Below, in pieces: positions 55,546 through 63,807 of a DNA stretch of 64,000 bases. The stretch's first letter is position 1. Each line of letters opens with the position of its first letter. Origin of the DNA: JADGRF01 sp036382515 (GTDB lineage Bacteria; Myxococcota_A; Polyangia; Polyangiales; JAFGIB01); the NCBI GenBank assembly GCA_036382515.1, contig DASVHQ010000097.1, positions 21,368 through 85,367 on the forward strand, written 5' to 3'. Both the position numbers and the translations under genes were made by a program. The notes under the pieces are model-generated. The model saw only the letters and a list, made by a program, of their open reading frames with translations. It made no database searches and was not told the DNA's origin.

Positions 55546-56994
55546 ATGAGATCGAGGCACCGCGCTCGCCATGCATCGTCTGTCGACACAACGCTCGGTC
55601 GTGGGCTATCGCTCGCGCGTGCCTGTATCGTCGTGAGCGTCGTGAGCACCGTGCGCTCGGCGCCTGGCGGCTTGATCATGTGCGCTGCCCTGTGCGGCGT
55701 CTTGCTGACGTGGTTGGCTCCGAGCGCAGTCAGCGCCGACGCGTTCGATCAGCCCGAGCACGTGGTCGTGCGGCACGACACGATCTTGAACTACGCGCCG
55801 CGCTACGAGTTGCGCATCGACGACGCGGCGGCCAGCTCGGCCGCGCGTTTCTGGCATCGCGTGCAGCAGCTGCCTCTGTACGACCGCGTCACGCTCGACG
55901 CCGACGGTCTCGCGCACGGCGCGCTCGACGTGCACATCATGGCCTGGGGCGCCGGCGATCTCACACTGCCGGCCGATCGCCAGCTCGCCAGCGGCGACTT
56001 TGCGGTCGCCTACGCGCGCGCCAAGGTGCTCGAGCCGATCTCCGTGTGGGGTGGCCGCCGCTTCCTGACCTGGGGCTTGCCCGGTGGCTTGCACCTCGAT
56101 GGCATCGGCATCGAGCAACGCTCCGCGATGGGGCTGCACTTCGAGGCCATCGCCGGTCGTCCGGTGGGCTCCGTGTTCACGCCGATCGGCGCCCACTCGG
56201 AATACGTCGAGCCGACCGTCGCGTACGGCGCGCGCCTCGGCTACGAACGACCGGGTCAGCTCGCTGCGGGCGTGTCGTTCTTGGAGCGTTGGGGCCATGG
56301 CATTGCGACCAACCGCACGGTCATGGCCACCGTGGCCTATCGCTCGAGCGATCGACTCGACATGCTGGCAACCAGCACCTTCGACATGGGCGCCGGCCTC
56401 GAAGAGGCGCGAGCGCAGGTCGCCTACCTCGTCAGTGATGCGATCGAGCCGGACCTCGGCATCGTGCACGCGGACCCGCAAAAACTCTTGCCGAGCTGGT
56501 CGATTCTCAGCATGTTCGCGGCCGATGTGTACGACGAAGGTGTGCTGGGCGTGACGATGCGCTTGTCGCGAGCGGTGAGCACAAGGCTCGAGCTCGCAGG
56601 CCGGCGCGCGTACTTGCCGGGCGGTCAACACGACGATGTGCACTTCGGTCATCGCGCCGATGCGATCTTGCGCTATGTGCCCGTTCCCAAAGAGGCCGAG
56701 TTCATCGTCGAGCTCAGTCGGCGCGACGAAGCCACGACGACGCTCGACGTCGGTCGCGTTGGCGCCTCGTTTCGGGCGTACCGCAGGCTGCGCATCGCGC
56801 CCGAAGTTGGCGCGGCGATCGATGAGAATGCGCAGAAGCGCACGGCGCTTTTGGTGCGCGGCTCGGCCGAGCTGCCATTCGGTTCGCGCTGGAGCTCGGT
56901 GCTCACCGTCGATCTGGCTCGCACGCCGGTCGCGCTCGCCGAGGTACGCAGCATGCTGCGCGTGAGCTACCGCTTCGACTCGGGGGGGCCATGA
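55546..56994 (+). CDS. Predicted outer-membrane beta-barrel (candidate porin of a cytochrome conduit)
   Basis: A 482-residue protein with a signal-like hydrophobic stretch (CAALCGVLLTWLAP, cleavage near SAVSA). Many amphipathic strands with aromatic girdles follow, such as SVWGGRRFLTWGLPGG, GLHFEAIAGRPVGSVF, YVEPTVAYGARLGYERPG and a terminal MLRVSYRFDSGGP. The terminal strand ending and the length fit an outer-membrane barrel of about 16-20 strands. In the MtrABC/Ext/OmbB-type systems a barrel wraps a multiheme cytochrome; this gene overlaps the start of a 13-heme gene (ATGA), so it is the best conduit candidate here. The start is uncertain: 55519 (GTG), 55546 and 55678 (ATG) are in frame. 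Confidence 0.7.
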   Translation: MRSRHRARHASSVDTTLGRGLSLARACIVVSVVSTVRSAPGGLIMCAALCGVLLTWLAPSAVSADAFDQPEHVVVRHDTILNYAPRYELRIDDAAASSAARFWHRVQQLPLYDRVTLDADGLAHGALDVHIMAWGAGDLTLPADRQLASGDFAVAYARAKVLEPISVWGGRRFLTWGLPGGLHLDGIGIEQRSAMGLHFEAIAGRPVGSVFTPIGAHSEYVEPTVAYGARLGYERPGQLAAGVSFLERWGHGIATNRTVMATVAYRSSDRLDMLATSTFDMGAGLEEARAQVAYLVSDAIEPDLGIVHADPQKLLPSWSILSMFAADVYDEGVLGVTMRLSRAVSTRLELAGRRAYLPGGQHDDVHFGHRADAILRYVPVPKEAEFIVELSRRDEATTTLDVGRVGASFRAYRRLRIAPEVGAAIDENAQKRTALLVRGSAELPFGSRWSSVLTVDLARTPVALAEVRSMLRVSYRFDSGGP

Positions 56995-58139
56995 CGTACC
57001 GCATGCGCCGCCTCGCCATGGCGCTGTCGGTCGCGCTGCTCGCGGGCTGCACGCAGCACACGCCGCCGCGTGCGCACGACACCATCAAATTCAGCCACGG
57101 CACGCACTTGCGCCAGGGAACGCAGTGCACGCACTGCCACGCTGTGATCAGGCCGTCGGGGGTTCTGGCTCCAGGCATCGCGCCGGCCGATGCGACCCCG
57201 CAGACCGCTGACGAAGCGCTGGCTGCCATGCCGCTGCGCGTCCAGGGTGGTGCACCGAAGAATCCCAAGATGCCGACCGAGGCTCAGTGCCGGCAGTGCC
57301 ACACCAAGCCGGAGGAGCAGCGCTGTGGCTTCTGTCACACGCATCCCGAGGCGGCCGACACCTTCGCCTCCGAGGGCCACGGCCTGCACTTCGACCACCA
57401 GGCGCACTCCGGGCGCCACGCGGACGTCTGCATGCGTTGTCACGGCGTCGACCTGAGTCAATCGAGCGTGTCGAGCTTCGAGCCGCGCATTCCGCCGATG
57501 CGTAGCTGCACGCAGACCTGTCACGCCGAAGACTTGAGCGCGCTGCACTGCAGCCGCTGTCACACGGATCTGCATCGCTATCCCAAGCCGGACATGCGTG
57601 TAGTTCGCCATCCGCCTGGCTTCTTGCATCAGCACGGTGCGCGCGCGCGCGCCTCGGACGGGCTGTGCAGTCAGTGCCACGAGCCCACGTTCTGCAGCGA
57701 TTGCCACACGGCGTCGCCGAACGTCTCGGCCGACCTGCTCGCGCCGATGGACGTCACGCGACAGTTCATCCACTCCGCTGACTTCCGCGCGCGCCACCCC
57801 TCGGAAGCGCGGCTCGATCAGGCCACCTGCTTGCGCTGTCATGGGCCGAGCTTCTGCGATGGATGTCACCGCGAGACGGGTGTCGGCGGTGGCGTCGGGC
57901 AGAGCAGCCCGCACCCGCCGGGCTGGCTCGATCCTCTGTCGCCACGCGGTCACGCACGCGAGGCACGGCGCAACATCCTCACCTGCGCAGCGTGCCACGA
58001 GTCCGATGCGGAGCGTCTGTGCGTGCCCTGTCACCGGGTCGGCAGCATCGCGGGCAATCCGCACCCAGCCGGCTTCGGTGTCGGGATCGACCCGAACCAG
58101 CGCGGCGTTTGTCGCGTGTGCCACACGAGGTCTCCATGA
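56991..58139 (+). CDS. 13-heme c-type cytochrome lipoprotein
   Basis: A 382-residue lipoprotein (lipobox LLAGC) with twelve CXXCH sites and one CTQTCH (CX3CH): CTHCH, CRQCH, CGFCH, CMRCH, CTQTCH, CSRCH, CSQCH, CSDCH, CLRCH, CDGCH, CAACH, CVPCH, CRVCH. With 13 sites in about 360 mature residues it is heme-dense and probably an extended nanowire-like or barrel-filling cytochrome. Its start overlaps the barrel stop, and its stop overlaps the start of the nonaheme gene. It could be the periplasm-to-surface partner of the barrel. The predicted location is the inner leaflet of the outer membrane or the conduit. Confidence 0.9.
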   Translation: MTYRMRRLAMALSVALLAGCTQHTPPRAHDTIKFSHGTHLRQGTQCTHCHAVIRPSGVLAPGIAPADATPQTADEALAAMPLRVQGGAPKNPKMPTEAQCRQCHTKPEEQRCGFCHTHPEAADTFASEGHGLHFDHQAHSGRHADVCMRCHGVDLSQSSVSSFEPRIPPMRSCTQTCHAEDLSALHCSRCHTDLHRYPKPDMRVVRHPPGFLHQHGARARASDGLCSQCHEPTFCSDCHTASPNVSADLLAPMDVTRQFIHSADFRARHPSEARLDQATCLRCHGPSFCDGCHRETGVGGGVGQSSPHPPGWLDPLSPRGHAREARRNILTCAACHESDAERLCVPCHRVGSIAGNPHPAGFGVGIDPNQRGVCRVCHTRSP

Positions 58140-59416
58140 TGCGGTTGTCGGGCATCGGCGCCTGCGCGCGAGCGCTGCTCGTGCTGACGTTTGTGTTGTT
58201 GGCGTTGCCCGGATCGCGTGCGTACGCCGAGCAGACCTGTCTCGCTTGTCACAAGCAACAGCGCGATCCACGCCTGCGTGTGCCTACCGTGGAGCTGCCC
58301 AGCAGCGTGCACGGGCACGAAGGCGTGCAGTGCAGCGATTGCCACGGCGGACGACCCGACGAGCCGAGCCTGCGCGCACACGATCCGGAGGCGCACTTCC
58401 GGCCGCGCGCACTGGCTGGTCAACCGCAGGAGGTGTGCGGCACCTGTCACTCCGACAAGAAACGCATGGCCGAGGCCGATGCGTCGGTGCCCACCGACCA
58501 GCTCGAGCTGTACGAGAACAGCGTGCATGGCAAGGCGCTGGCCAGGGGCAACGCGCGCGCGGCCACTTGCGCCACCTGTCACGGCTCGCACGACGTCAAG
58601 AAGGTCAACGACCCGTTGTCGCGTGTGAACCGCGCGAACGTGGCCGCGACCTGCGGTCACTGCCACTCGGATGCCGAGCTCATGGACTCGGTGAAGATGC
58701 CGCACGACCAGGAGCGCGCTTGGCGCCACAGCGTGCACGGCCAGCGCTACGCGCTGTGGCTGCAGAGCCATCCGACGGGCGTGGCCCCGCCGGGTGAGCG
58801 CCACCCACCGACCTGCATCGACTGCCACAAGGACCATGGCATCGGGCCGCGCGACAGCGCGACCGCAGGTTGTCAGGGCTGTCACAAGGCCGAGTGGGAT
58901 TCGTTCTCCTCGGGCCCGCACCAGAAGGCCTTCAAGCGCATGGGCTTTCTGCCCTGCGTGGACTGCCACGGCAGTCACGAGATCACGCCGGTGGACGCGA
59001 CGCTCATCGGTGTCGGCAACGAAGCCGCGTGCCGTCGTTGTCACGCGGAAGGCCAGAGGATGTTCGACGACATCAAGGCCCTCGGCCTGGCCGTACGCGC
59101 CGCGGAGACCGCTGCGACCGACGCGCGGGCGTCGCTCGCCAGCGCACCGGTGCGTCTGCTCGCTGTGAAGCTCCAGCCCGTCGACGAAGCGCAGACCGCG
59201 CTGCGGACCACGATTCACACGCTGGACATCAAGAAGATCAAGGCCGCGGCGGCCGAGCTCACGGCGCGGGCTGTGAAGGCCACGGTGCCCCCGGAGCCCG
59301 CCAGCACGAAGCTCGAGCAGGCGCGCGTCTGGACGCCGGTGATCATCTTTGCGCTCGGGCTTGCCGTGCTGCTCTTTGGCGTGTTCGGTCGCCGCGGAGG
59401 GGGAGACGAGCCATGA
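58136..59416 (+). CDS. Nonaheme c-type cytochrome with C-terminal membrane anchor
   Basis: A 426-residue protein with an N-terminal signal, nine CXXCH sites (CLACH, CSDCH, CGTCH, CATCH, CGHCH, CIDCH, CQGCH, CVDCH, CRRCH) within the first 320 residues, then an Ala-rich helical stretch. A C-terminal transmembrane helix (PVIIFALGLAVLLFGVF) ends the protein, with an RRGGG tail. The topology suggests a periplasmic cytochrome held at the inner membrane, where it could take electrons from the quinol side. ATG 58136 overlaps the previous stop; a second ATG follows directly. It is coupled to the 33-heme gene by another ATGA overlap. Confidence 0.9.
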   Translation: MMRLSGIGACARALLVLTFVLLALPGSRAYAEQTCLACHKQQRDPRLRVPTVELPSSVHGHEGVQCSDCHGGRPDEPSLRAHDPEAHFRPRALAGQPQEVCGTCHSDKKRMAEADASVPTDQLELYENSVHGKALARGNARAATCATCHGSHDVKKVNDPLSRVNRANVAATCGHCHSDAELMDSVKMPHDQERAWRHSVHGQRYALWLQSHPTGVAPPGERHPPTCIDCHKDHGIGPRDSATAGCQGCHKAEWDSFSSGPHQKAFKRMGFLPCVDCHGSHEITPVDATLIGVGNEAACRRCHAEGQRMFDDIKALGLAVRAAETAATDARASLASAPVRLLAVKLQPVDEAQTALRTTIHTLDIKKIKAAAAELTARAVKATVPPEPASTKLEQARVWTPVIIFALGLAVLLFGVFGRRGGGDEP

Positions 59417-61614
59417 GTTCCGTCGCGCGCGCTCTGGCGATCACGCTCGGCCTCGCCGCCATCATCACGGCCGCGATGATGGTCGTGAAGCCGCGCTCCG
59501 AGCAGTACGTGCAGAGCACGCAGTACTGCCAGCGCTGCCACACCGACGAGGTCAGTCACGTCGGCGAGCATGGCGACATGGCGTGCCAGGCGTGTCACCA
59601 GATGCCGAAGGGCCAGACGCTCGCGCTCCTGCGCGGCGCATTCGCCGGCGACTCCGCCATGCCCGCGCACGGCACGCTGGACAAGGCCTCGTGCAAGGCC
59701 TGCCACAGCAAGGACAAGATCAAGTGGAGCGCGCTGGCCCGAACCTCGGGCCACGCCACGCACGCGCTCGATCCGGTGCTGGTGGCATGCGTCACCTGCC
59801 ACGGCTCGTCGCTGCACGAAAAGCCCAAACCCACCGAGCGCTGCGAAGCCTGCCACGCCAAGACTATCACGAAGGACAAGGCCGGCGTCCAGCTCGACTG
59901 CCTGCGCTGTCACGTCTTCGGCTCCGGCAACGCGCTCGCGCATCCCATGTCGCTCAAGGCCGACGCGCCCGCCTGGGGCAAAGAGATCACCGGCAAGAAC
60001 GTGCACGGCGCGGCCGACTGCCGCCTGTGCCACAACCCGCACCGTGAGGAAGGCAGCGCCGACAAAGCGCAAACGCTCGACTGCACGAGTTGCCACCGCA
60101 GCGAGCTCGCGCGTTCGGTCACGCATGCGCCGGACAATCACAAGATCTGCACGACCTGCCACCGGCCCCACGGCTTGCGCGCCGAGCTGGCAACGGCCTG
60201 CGCCGTGTGTCATCAGAAGCCGCGCGTGCGCGGCGAAGATCGCGATCCGGGCGTGCCGCCGGAGATGCGCGGGCTGACCACCATCGCCCCGTTTTTGGCT
60301 GCTCGCAAAGGTCCGCCTACGCCGCCGCCGGACATCACGCACGAGGGCGTGTGCGCCAAGTGCCACGAGCCGCACTCCTGGCAGCCGAACAAAGAGATCT
60401 GCCGCACCTGTCACGAGAAGAAGGCGGCCACGGTTGAGGCGCTGCCGCCTGACAGCCACAGCTGCCTCGGCTGTCACGAGCCGCACTCACCCAAGCCAGG
60501 CAAGGAAGCCTGCGCGCGTTGCCACGCCGACAAGATCAAGAGCGTGATGGCGGCCGCCCCGGCGAAGCACCACGACTGCCTGTCGTGCCACGAGCCGCAT
60601 CATGGCAAGCCGATTGCCGCCCAGATGTGCGGCACGAACTGCCACCACGATCAGATGGCGGCGCTGCGCGATGGCCAAGAGAAGCATCGCGACTGCGGCA
60701 ACTGCCACAGCCCGCACACCAATCCCAAGCTCGAGGTCTTCCAACGCTGCAAGCAGTGCCACGAGAAGCCGCTGCGGGACTTCGGCACCACGAACAAGCA
60801 CGAGCGCTGCTCGCGCTGCCACGACCAGCACGAGTTCAACAAGAAGGCAGCACGCGCGCGCTGCGCGAAGTGCCACAAGGACAAGGTCGCGGGCCCAACC
60901 GTCGCGCACGATGGCACCTGCATCGACTGCCACAACAATCACCTGCCAGGGCGCGGGCTGGCGACGCAATGCCGCACCTGCCACAGCGATATTCAGCCGC
61001 AGGTGCCGACGCATCAGCAGTGCAATAGCTGCCACAAGCCGCACACGAAGTCTGTCGTGGCGAGCACGCACTGCGCGGACTGTCATGTGAAGCAGCGTGA
61101 AGTCCAGCCCACCTGGCCGGTCAAGAGCCCGCACGCGCCAGGCCACTGTGCGCAGTGTCACAACAAGCACGACGAGAGCAACAAGGTGCCGTGTGAGAGC
61201 TGTCACAAGGACAAGCCGGGCCCGAAGCACATGGGCGTGCACAAGGAGTGCAAGGGCTGCCACGCGCCGCATCTACCGTACCCGAGCGATGCCTTGGGTT
61301 GGTGGGGTCGCTGCGGCAACTGCCACAAGCAAGAGGCTGCCGCGGCTGCCACCGGCAACCCGAAGCACCAGCTCTGCGCCAACTGCCACAACAACCCCGG
61401 CCGCGAGCCCAAGCTGTGTGCCACGTGTCACGCGCCGATGAAGCAGCAGGGCGAGCACCAGCAGCCCAAGCACGACAAGTGCACCAACTGTCACTCCGCG
61501 CACGGCACCGCCGCGCCCACGCGCAAGGTTTGCGAAGTTTGCCACAAGGACCGGCGCGCGCACTTCCCTGATGCGCCGAAGTGTCAGGCCTGTCACCCGT
61601 TCACCAAGGAGTGA
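59413..61614 (+). CDS. 33-heme c-type cytochrome
   Basis: A 733-residue protein with 32 CXXCH sites and one CGTNCH (CX3CH), counted directly from the translation. Thirty-three hemes in about 705 mature residues is about one per 21-22 residues. The N-terminus has a hydrophobic helix (ALAITLGLAAIITAAMMV), either a signal or a membrane anchor. Spacers are short and rich in Lys/His/Pro with repeated CHEPHSP- and CHNPH-like segments, as expected when His residues supply the distal axial ligands. Such a molecule could span the periplasm or form a surface nanowire. ATG 59413 overlaps the nonaheme stop. It is followed by the NrfD-type gene. Confidence 0.9.
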   Translation: MSSVARALAITLGLAAIITAAMMVVKPRSEQYVQSTQYCQRCHTDEVSHVGEHGDMACQACHQMPKGQTLALLRGAFAGDSAMPAHGTLDKASCKACHSKDKIKWSALARTSGHATHALDPVLVACVTCHGSSLHEKPKPTERCEACHAKTITKDKAGVQLDCLRCHVFGSGNALAHPMSLKADAPAWGKEITGKNVHGAADCRLCHNPHREEGSADKAQTLDCTSCHRSELARSVTHAPDNHKICTTCHRPHGLRAELATACAVCHQKPRVRGEDRDPGVPPEMRGLTTIAPFLAARKGPPTPPPDITHEGVCAKCHEPHSWQPNKEICRTCHEKKAATVEALPPDSHSCLGCHEPHSPKPGKEACARCHADKIKSVMAAAPAKHHDCLSCHEPHHGKPIAAQMCGTNCHHDQMAALRDGQEKHRDCGNCHSPHTNPKLEVFQRCKQCHEKPLRDFGTTNKHERCSRCHDQHEFNKKAARARCAKCHKDKVAGPTVAHDGTCIDCHNNHLPGRGLATQCRTCHSDIQPQVPTHQQCNSCHKPHTKSVVASTHCADCHVKQREVQPTWPVKSPHAPGHCAQCHNKHDESNKVPCESCHKDKPGPKHMGVHKECKGCHAPHLPYPSDALGWWGRCGNCHKQEAAAAATGNPKHQLCANCHNNPGREPKLCATCHAPMKQQGEHQQPKHDKCTNCHSAHGTAAPTRKVCEVCHKDRRAHFPDAPKCQACHPFTKE

Positions 61615-61654
61615 GGCACGCACCGAGTCGCACCCGCCTCACGGAGGTACTTGT

Positions 61655-62923
61655 ATGATCCGCTATTTGAAATTCTGGCTCGCCATGGCGGCGTATGCGG
61701 TACGGGGCGGCAAGCTTTTCTACTGCTGGGTCGGCTCGCTTCTGGTCCTGGTCAGCTTTGGCGCCTTGCACTACAGCGAGCACCTCACCGAGGGCCTGGT
61801 CGTCACGAACATGACCGATCAGGTGAGCTGGGGTATCGGTATCGCCAACTTCGTCTACTTCGTAGGTGTGGCCGCTGCGGCCGCGTTGCTGGTCACGCCT
61901 GCGTATGTGTTCCATCGAACGGATATCAAAGAGGTGGTGCTGGTCGGTGAGCTCCTCGCGTTCTGCGCGATCGTGCTGTGCCTGATGTTCATCGTCACCG
62001 ACGTGGGGCGTCCTGAGCGGCTGTGGCACCTGATTCCACCGCTCGGGCGGATCAATCTGCCCAGCTCGCTCCTGTCGTGGGACGTGGTCGTCTTCAACGG
62101 CTACATCGTGCTCAACCTGCACATCCCAGGGTATCTGCTCTGGAAGAAGTACTCCGGGATCACGCCGCGCCCGATCGTCTACTTGCCGTTCGTCTTCATC
62201 TCGATCGGCTGGGCCATGACCATCCACGTCGTCACGGCATTCCTGCTCAGCGGCCTCGGCAGCCGGCACTTCTGGAACACCGCCATCCTCGCACCGCGCT
62301 TCCTGATCAGCGCCGGTGCGTCCGGCCCGGCGATCCTCACCTTCATCTTCCTCACCGTGCGCACGCACACCGCGCTCAAGGTGAAAGACAGTGTGTTCCT
62401 GTACTTGCGGGCGGTGCTGAAGATCACCATGCCCATCAACCTCTTCCTGCTCGGCTGCGAGGTCTTCCACGAATTCTATACGGGTCTCTTGGGGTCCGCC
62501 TCGGCGCATTACCTGTACTTCGGCCTGCACGGGCATTCCGCGCTCACGAAGCTGATCTGGTCCGCGATCGTCATGAACACCACGGCCACGGTCCTGCTGA
62601 TTCGCCGTGGCACCAAGCTCCTCTCACCGCTGCACTTGTTCGCATGCGCGCTCACAGTCACCGGCGTGTGGATCGAGAAGGGCATGGGGCTGATCTTCCC
62701 TGGGTTCACACCTTCGCCGCTGGGCGAGATCTCCGAGTACGCGCCGTCGTTCGGTGAGATCGCGGTCGGCGTTGGCGTGCTCGCGATGGGAATGCTGCTG
62801 TTCACGCTGATGGCCAAGGTGGCGATCGGGATCCAGATGGGCGAGCTGCACGAGGGTGGGGCGGTGGCGCCGCCGGTGGACACGGGCCACGCTCCGTCGG
62901 TGGCTCACAGCCCCTCGACGTAG
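61655..62923 (+). CDS. NrfD/PsrC-type membrane quinol oxidoreductase subunit
   Basis: A 422-residue polytopic protein with about ten hydrophobic segments and NrfD/PsrC landmarks. These include LVGELLAFCAIVLCLMFIVTD followed by VGRPERLWHLI, and LSWDVVVFNGYIVLN, then WAMTIHVVTAFLLSG and the late LHLFACALTVTGVWIEKG. NrfD proteins oxidise quinols and hand electrons to a Fe-S subunit such as the Tat-exported protein at 53.7 kb. GGAGG lies seven bases before ATG 61655. It lies 40 bp after the 33-heme gene, completing the quinone-to-cytochrome pathway. Confidence 0.93.
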   Translation: MIRYLKFWLAMAAYAVRGGKLFYCWVGSLLVLVSFGALHYSEHLTEGLVVTNMTDQVSWGIGIANFVYFVGVAAAAALLVTPAYVFHRTDIKEVVLVGELLAFCAIVLCLMFIVTDVGRPERLWHLIPPLGRINLPSSLLSWDVVVFNGYIVLNLHIPGYLLWKKYSGITPRPIVYLPFVFISIGWAMTIHVVTAFLLSGLGSRHFWNTAILAPRFLISAGASGPAILTFIFLTVRTHTALKVKDSVFLYLRAVLKITMPINLFLLGCEVFHEFYTGLLGSASAHYLYFGLHGHSALTKLIWSAIVMNTTATVLLIRRGTKLLSPLHLFACALTVTGVWIEKGMGLIFPGFTPSPLGEISEYAPSFGEIAVGVGVLAMGMLLFTLMAKVAIGIQMGELHEGGAVAPPVDTGHAPSVAHSPST

Positions 62924-62933
62924 CCAATGCGCC

Positions 62934-62948
62934 GGGCCACACTGGCCC
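62934..62948. promoter_or_regulatory. Hairpin directly upstream of a small CDS start
   Basis: Perfect 6-bp complements gggcca (62934-62939) and tggccc (62943-62948) with a 3-base loop end two bases before GTG 62950. In mRNA this would occlude the ribosome binding site region and may limit translation. Confidence 0.3.
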
Positions 62949-62949
62949 C

Positions 62950-63195
62950 GTGGAATTCGACCTCGAACAGCGCACGCTCCGTTTTGTCAGCGACGAAGAG
63001 CTGGCGAGCTTCCATCATGAGCTCACGGCGCTGTTGCGGCAGGTGACGGTCTCGATCAGCTCGTCGACGACCGACGCCGAGCAAGCGCGCAAGGGCGCGC
63101 AGCAAGTGCTCAAGGAGTTCCGCCTGATCGCGCGCTTGCTCAACTCGCTGCGCAGACAGCATGCGGTGCCGCGTTCGGACAGTGGAGCGGGTTGA
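62950..63195 (+). CDS. Small hypothetical protein
   Basis: An 81-residue protein from GTG 62950, 26 bp after the NrfD-type stop. It is mostly helical in appearance (DEELASFHHELTALLRQV, then ARKGAQQVLKEFRLIARLL), without Cys, signal or membrane segments. Its codon pattern looks coding, but no family is recognised and no clear Shine-Dalgarno sequence is visible; the start is covered by a hairpin. Confidence 0.45.
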   Translation: MEFDLEQRTLRFVSDEELASFHHELTALLRQVTVSISSSTTDAEQARKGAQQVLKEFRLIARLLNSLRRQHAVPRSDSGAG

Positions 63196-63264
63196 GCATC
63201 GCAGAGAGTGAGCTTGGCGAACGGGCCGCTCTTGCAAGCTGTGCATTCAGTGCAAGCTGCCGGG

Positions 63265-63388
63265 GCGCTTGGGGTCGGCAGGTCGCTCTCGGGCTCGGAG
63301 AGCGTCCTCGGCACTACCGCCACAGCTTCGCAAGCGGCGCCTCGGGCCTGCGAAACGAGTCCGAGAGCGACCTGCCGACCCCAAGCGC
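63265..63388. repeat. Structured repeat element, copy 1
   Basis: Perfect 28-bp inverted arms at 63265-63292 and 63361-63388 enclose a 68-bp centre. The centre matches the reverse complement of copy 2 (63534-63650), including an identical 19-base block (tcctcggcactaccgccac) and a second shared block (gggcctgcgaaa). A small internal hairpin, gctt-cgc-aagc, lies near 63323. It lies in non-coding DNA between a small CDS and the end of a minus-strand gene. Confidence 0.85.
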
Positions 63389-63433
63389 TTCAATGTCATG
63401 GCTGAGTGCGCAAGCGGCGCGACGTCGCAACCA

Positions 63434-63458
63434 GTGTTGTCTTCGCCGACGACAACAC
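63434..63458. terminator. Hairpin in the non-coding right-end region
   Basis: Perfect 8-bp complements gtgttgtc (63434-63441) and gacaacac (63451-63458) enclose a 9-base loop between the two structured repeats. It could be a terminator for the small CDS upstream. There is no T-tract. Confidence 0.3.
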
Positions 63459-63533
63459 ATGCTCGCAGTGACTGCTGCTGCTGCTCACATCGAGAGGTAG
63501 GTCACGCTCACGTCGACCTGGCTACTCGAGCGT

Positions 63534-63650
63534 GTTGGGAGGGCGGCTCGCTCCCGGGCTCGTTTCGCAGGCCCAAGGCGCACCTCGCGGAGCCGTGGCG
63601 GTAGTGCCGAGGACACTCCTCCGAGCCCGGGAGCGAGCCGCCCTCCCAAC
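63534..63650. repeat. Structured repeat element, copy 2 (inverted)
   Basis: Perfect 29-bp inverted arms at 63534-63562 and 63622-63650 enclose a 59-bp centre, oriented opposite to copy 1. The arms differ from those of copy 1 at several positions, yet each copy is fully self-complementary. The inner hairpin also shows T-A to C-G exchange (gctc-cgc-gag). This pattern suggests selection for structure. Confidence 0.85.
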
Positions 63651-63807
63651 GCGCCCCGGCAGGTTGTGATCGATGCACCGTCTTGCAAGCTGACCGTCCC
63701 CGCGACCGCACCCCGCCGCCTCCGAAGCGCCGTCCGCCACGATCCTCGTACGAACACGATCCCCGACCGAAACCGGGCTCGGCTCGGCTCGGCTCGCGCA
63801 GGCTCGG

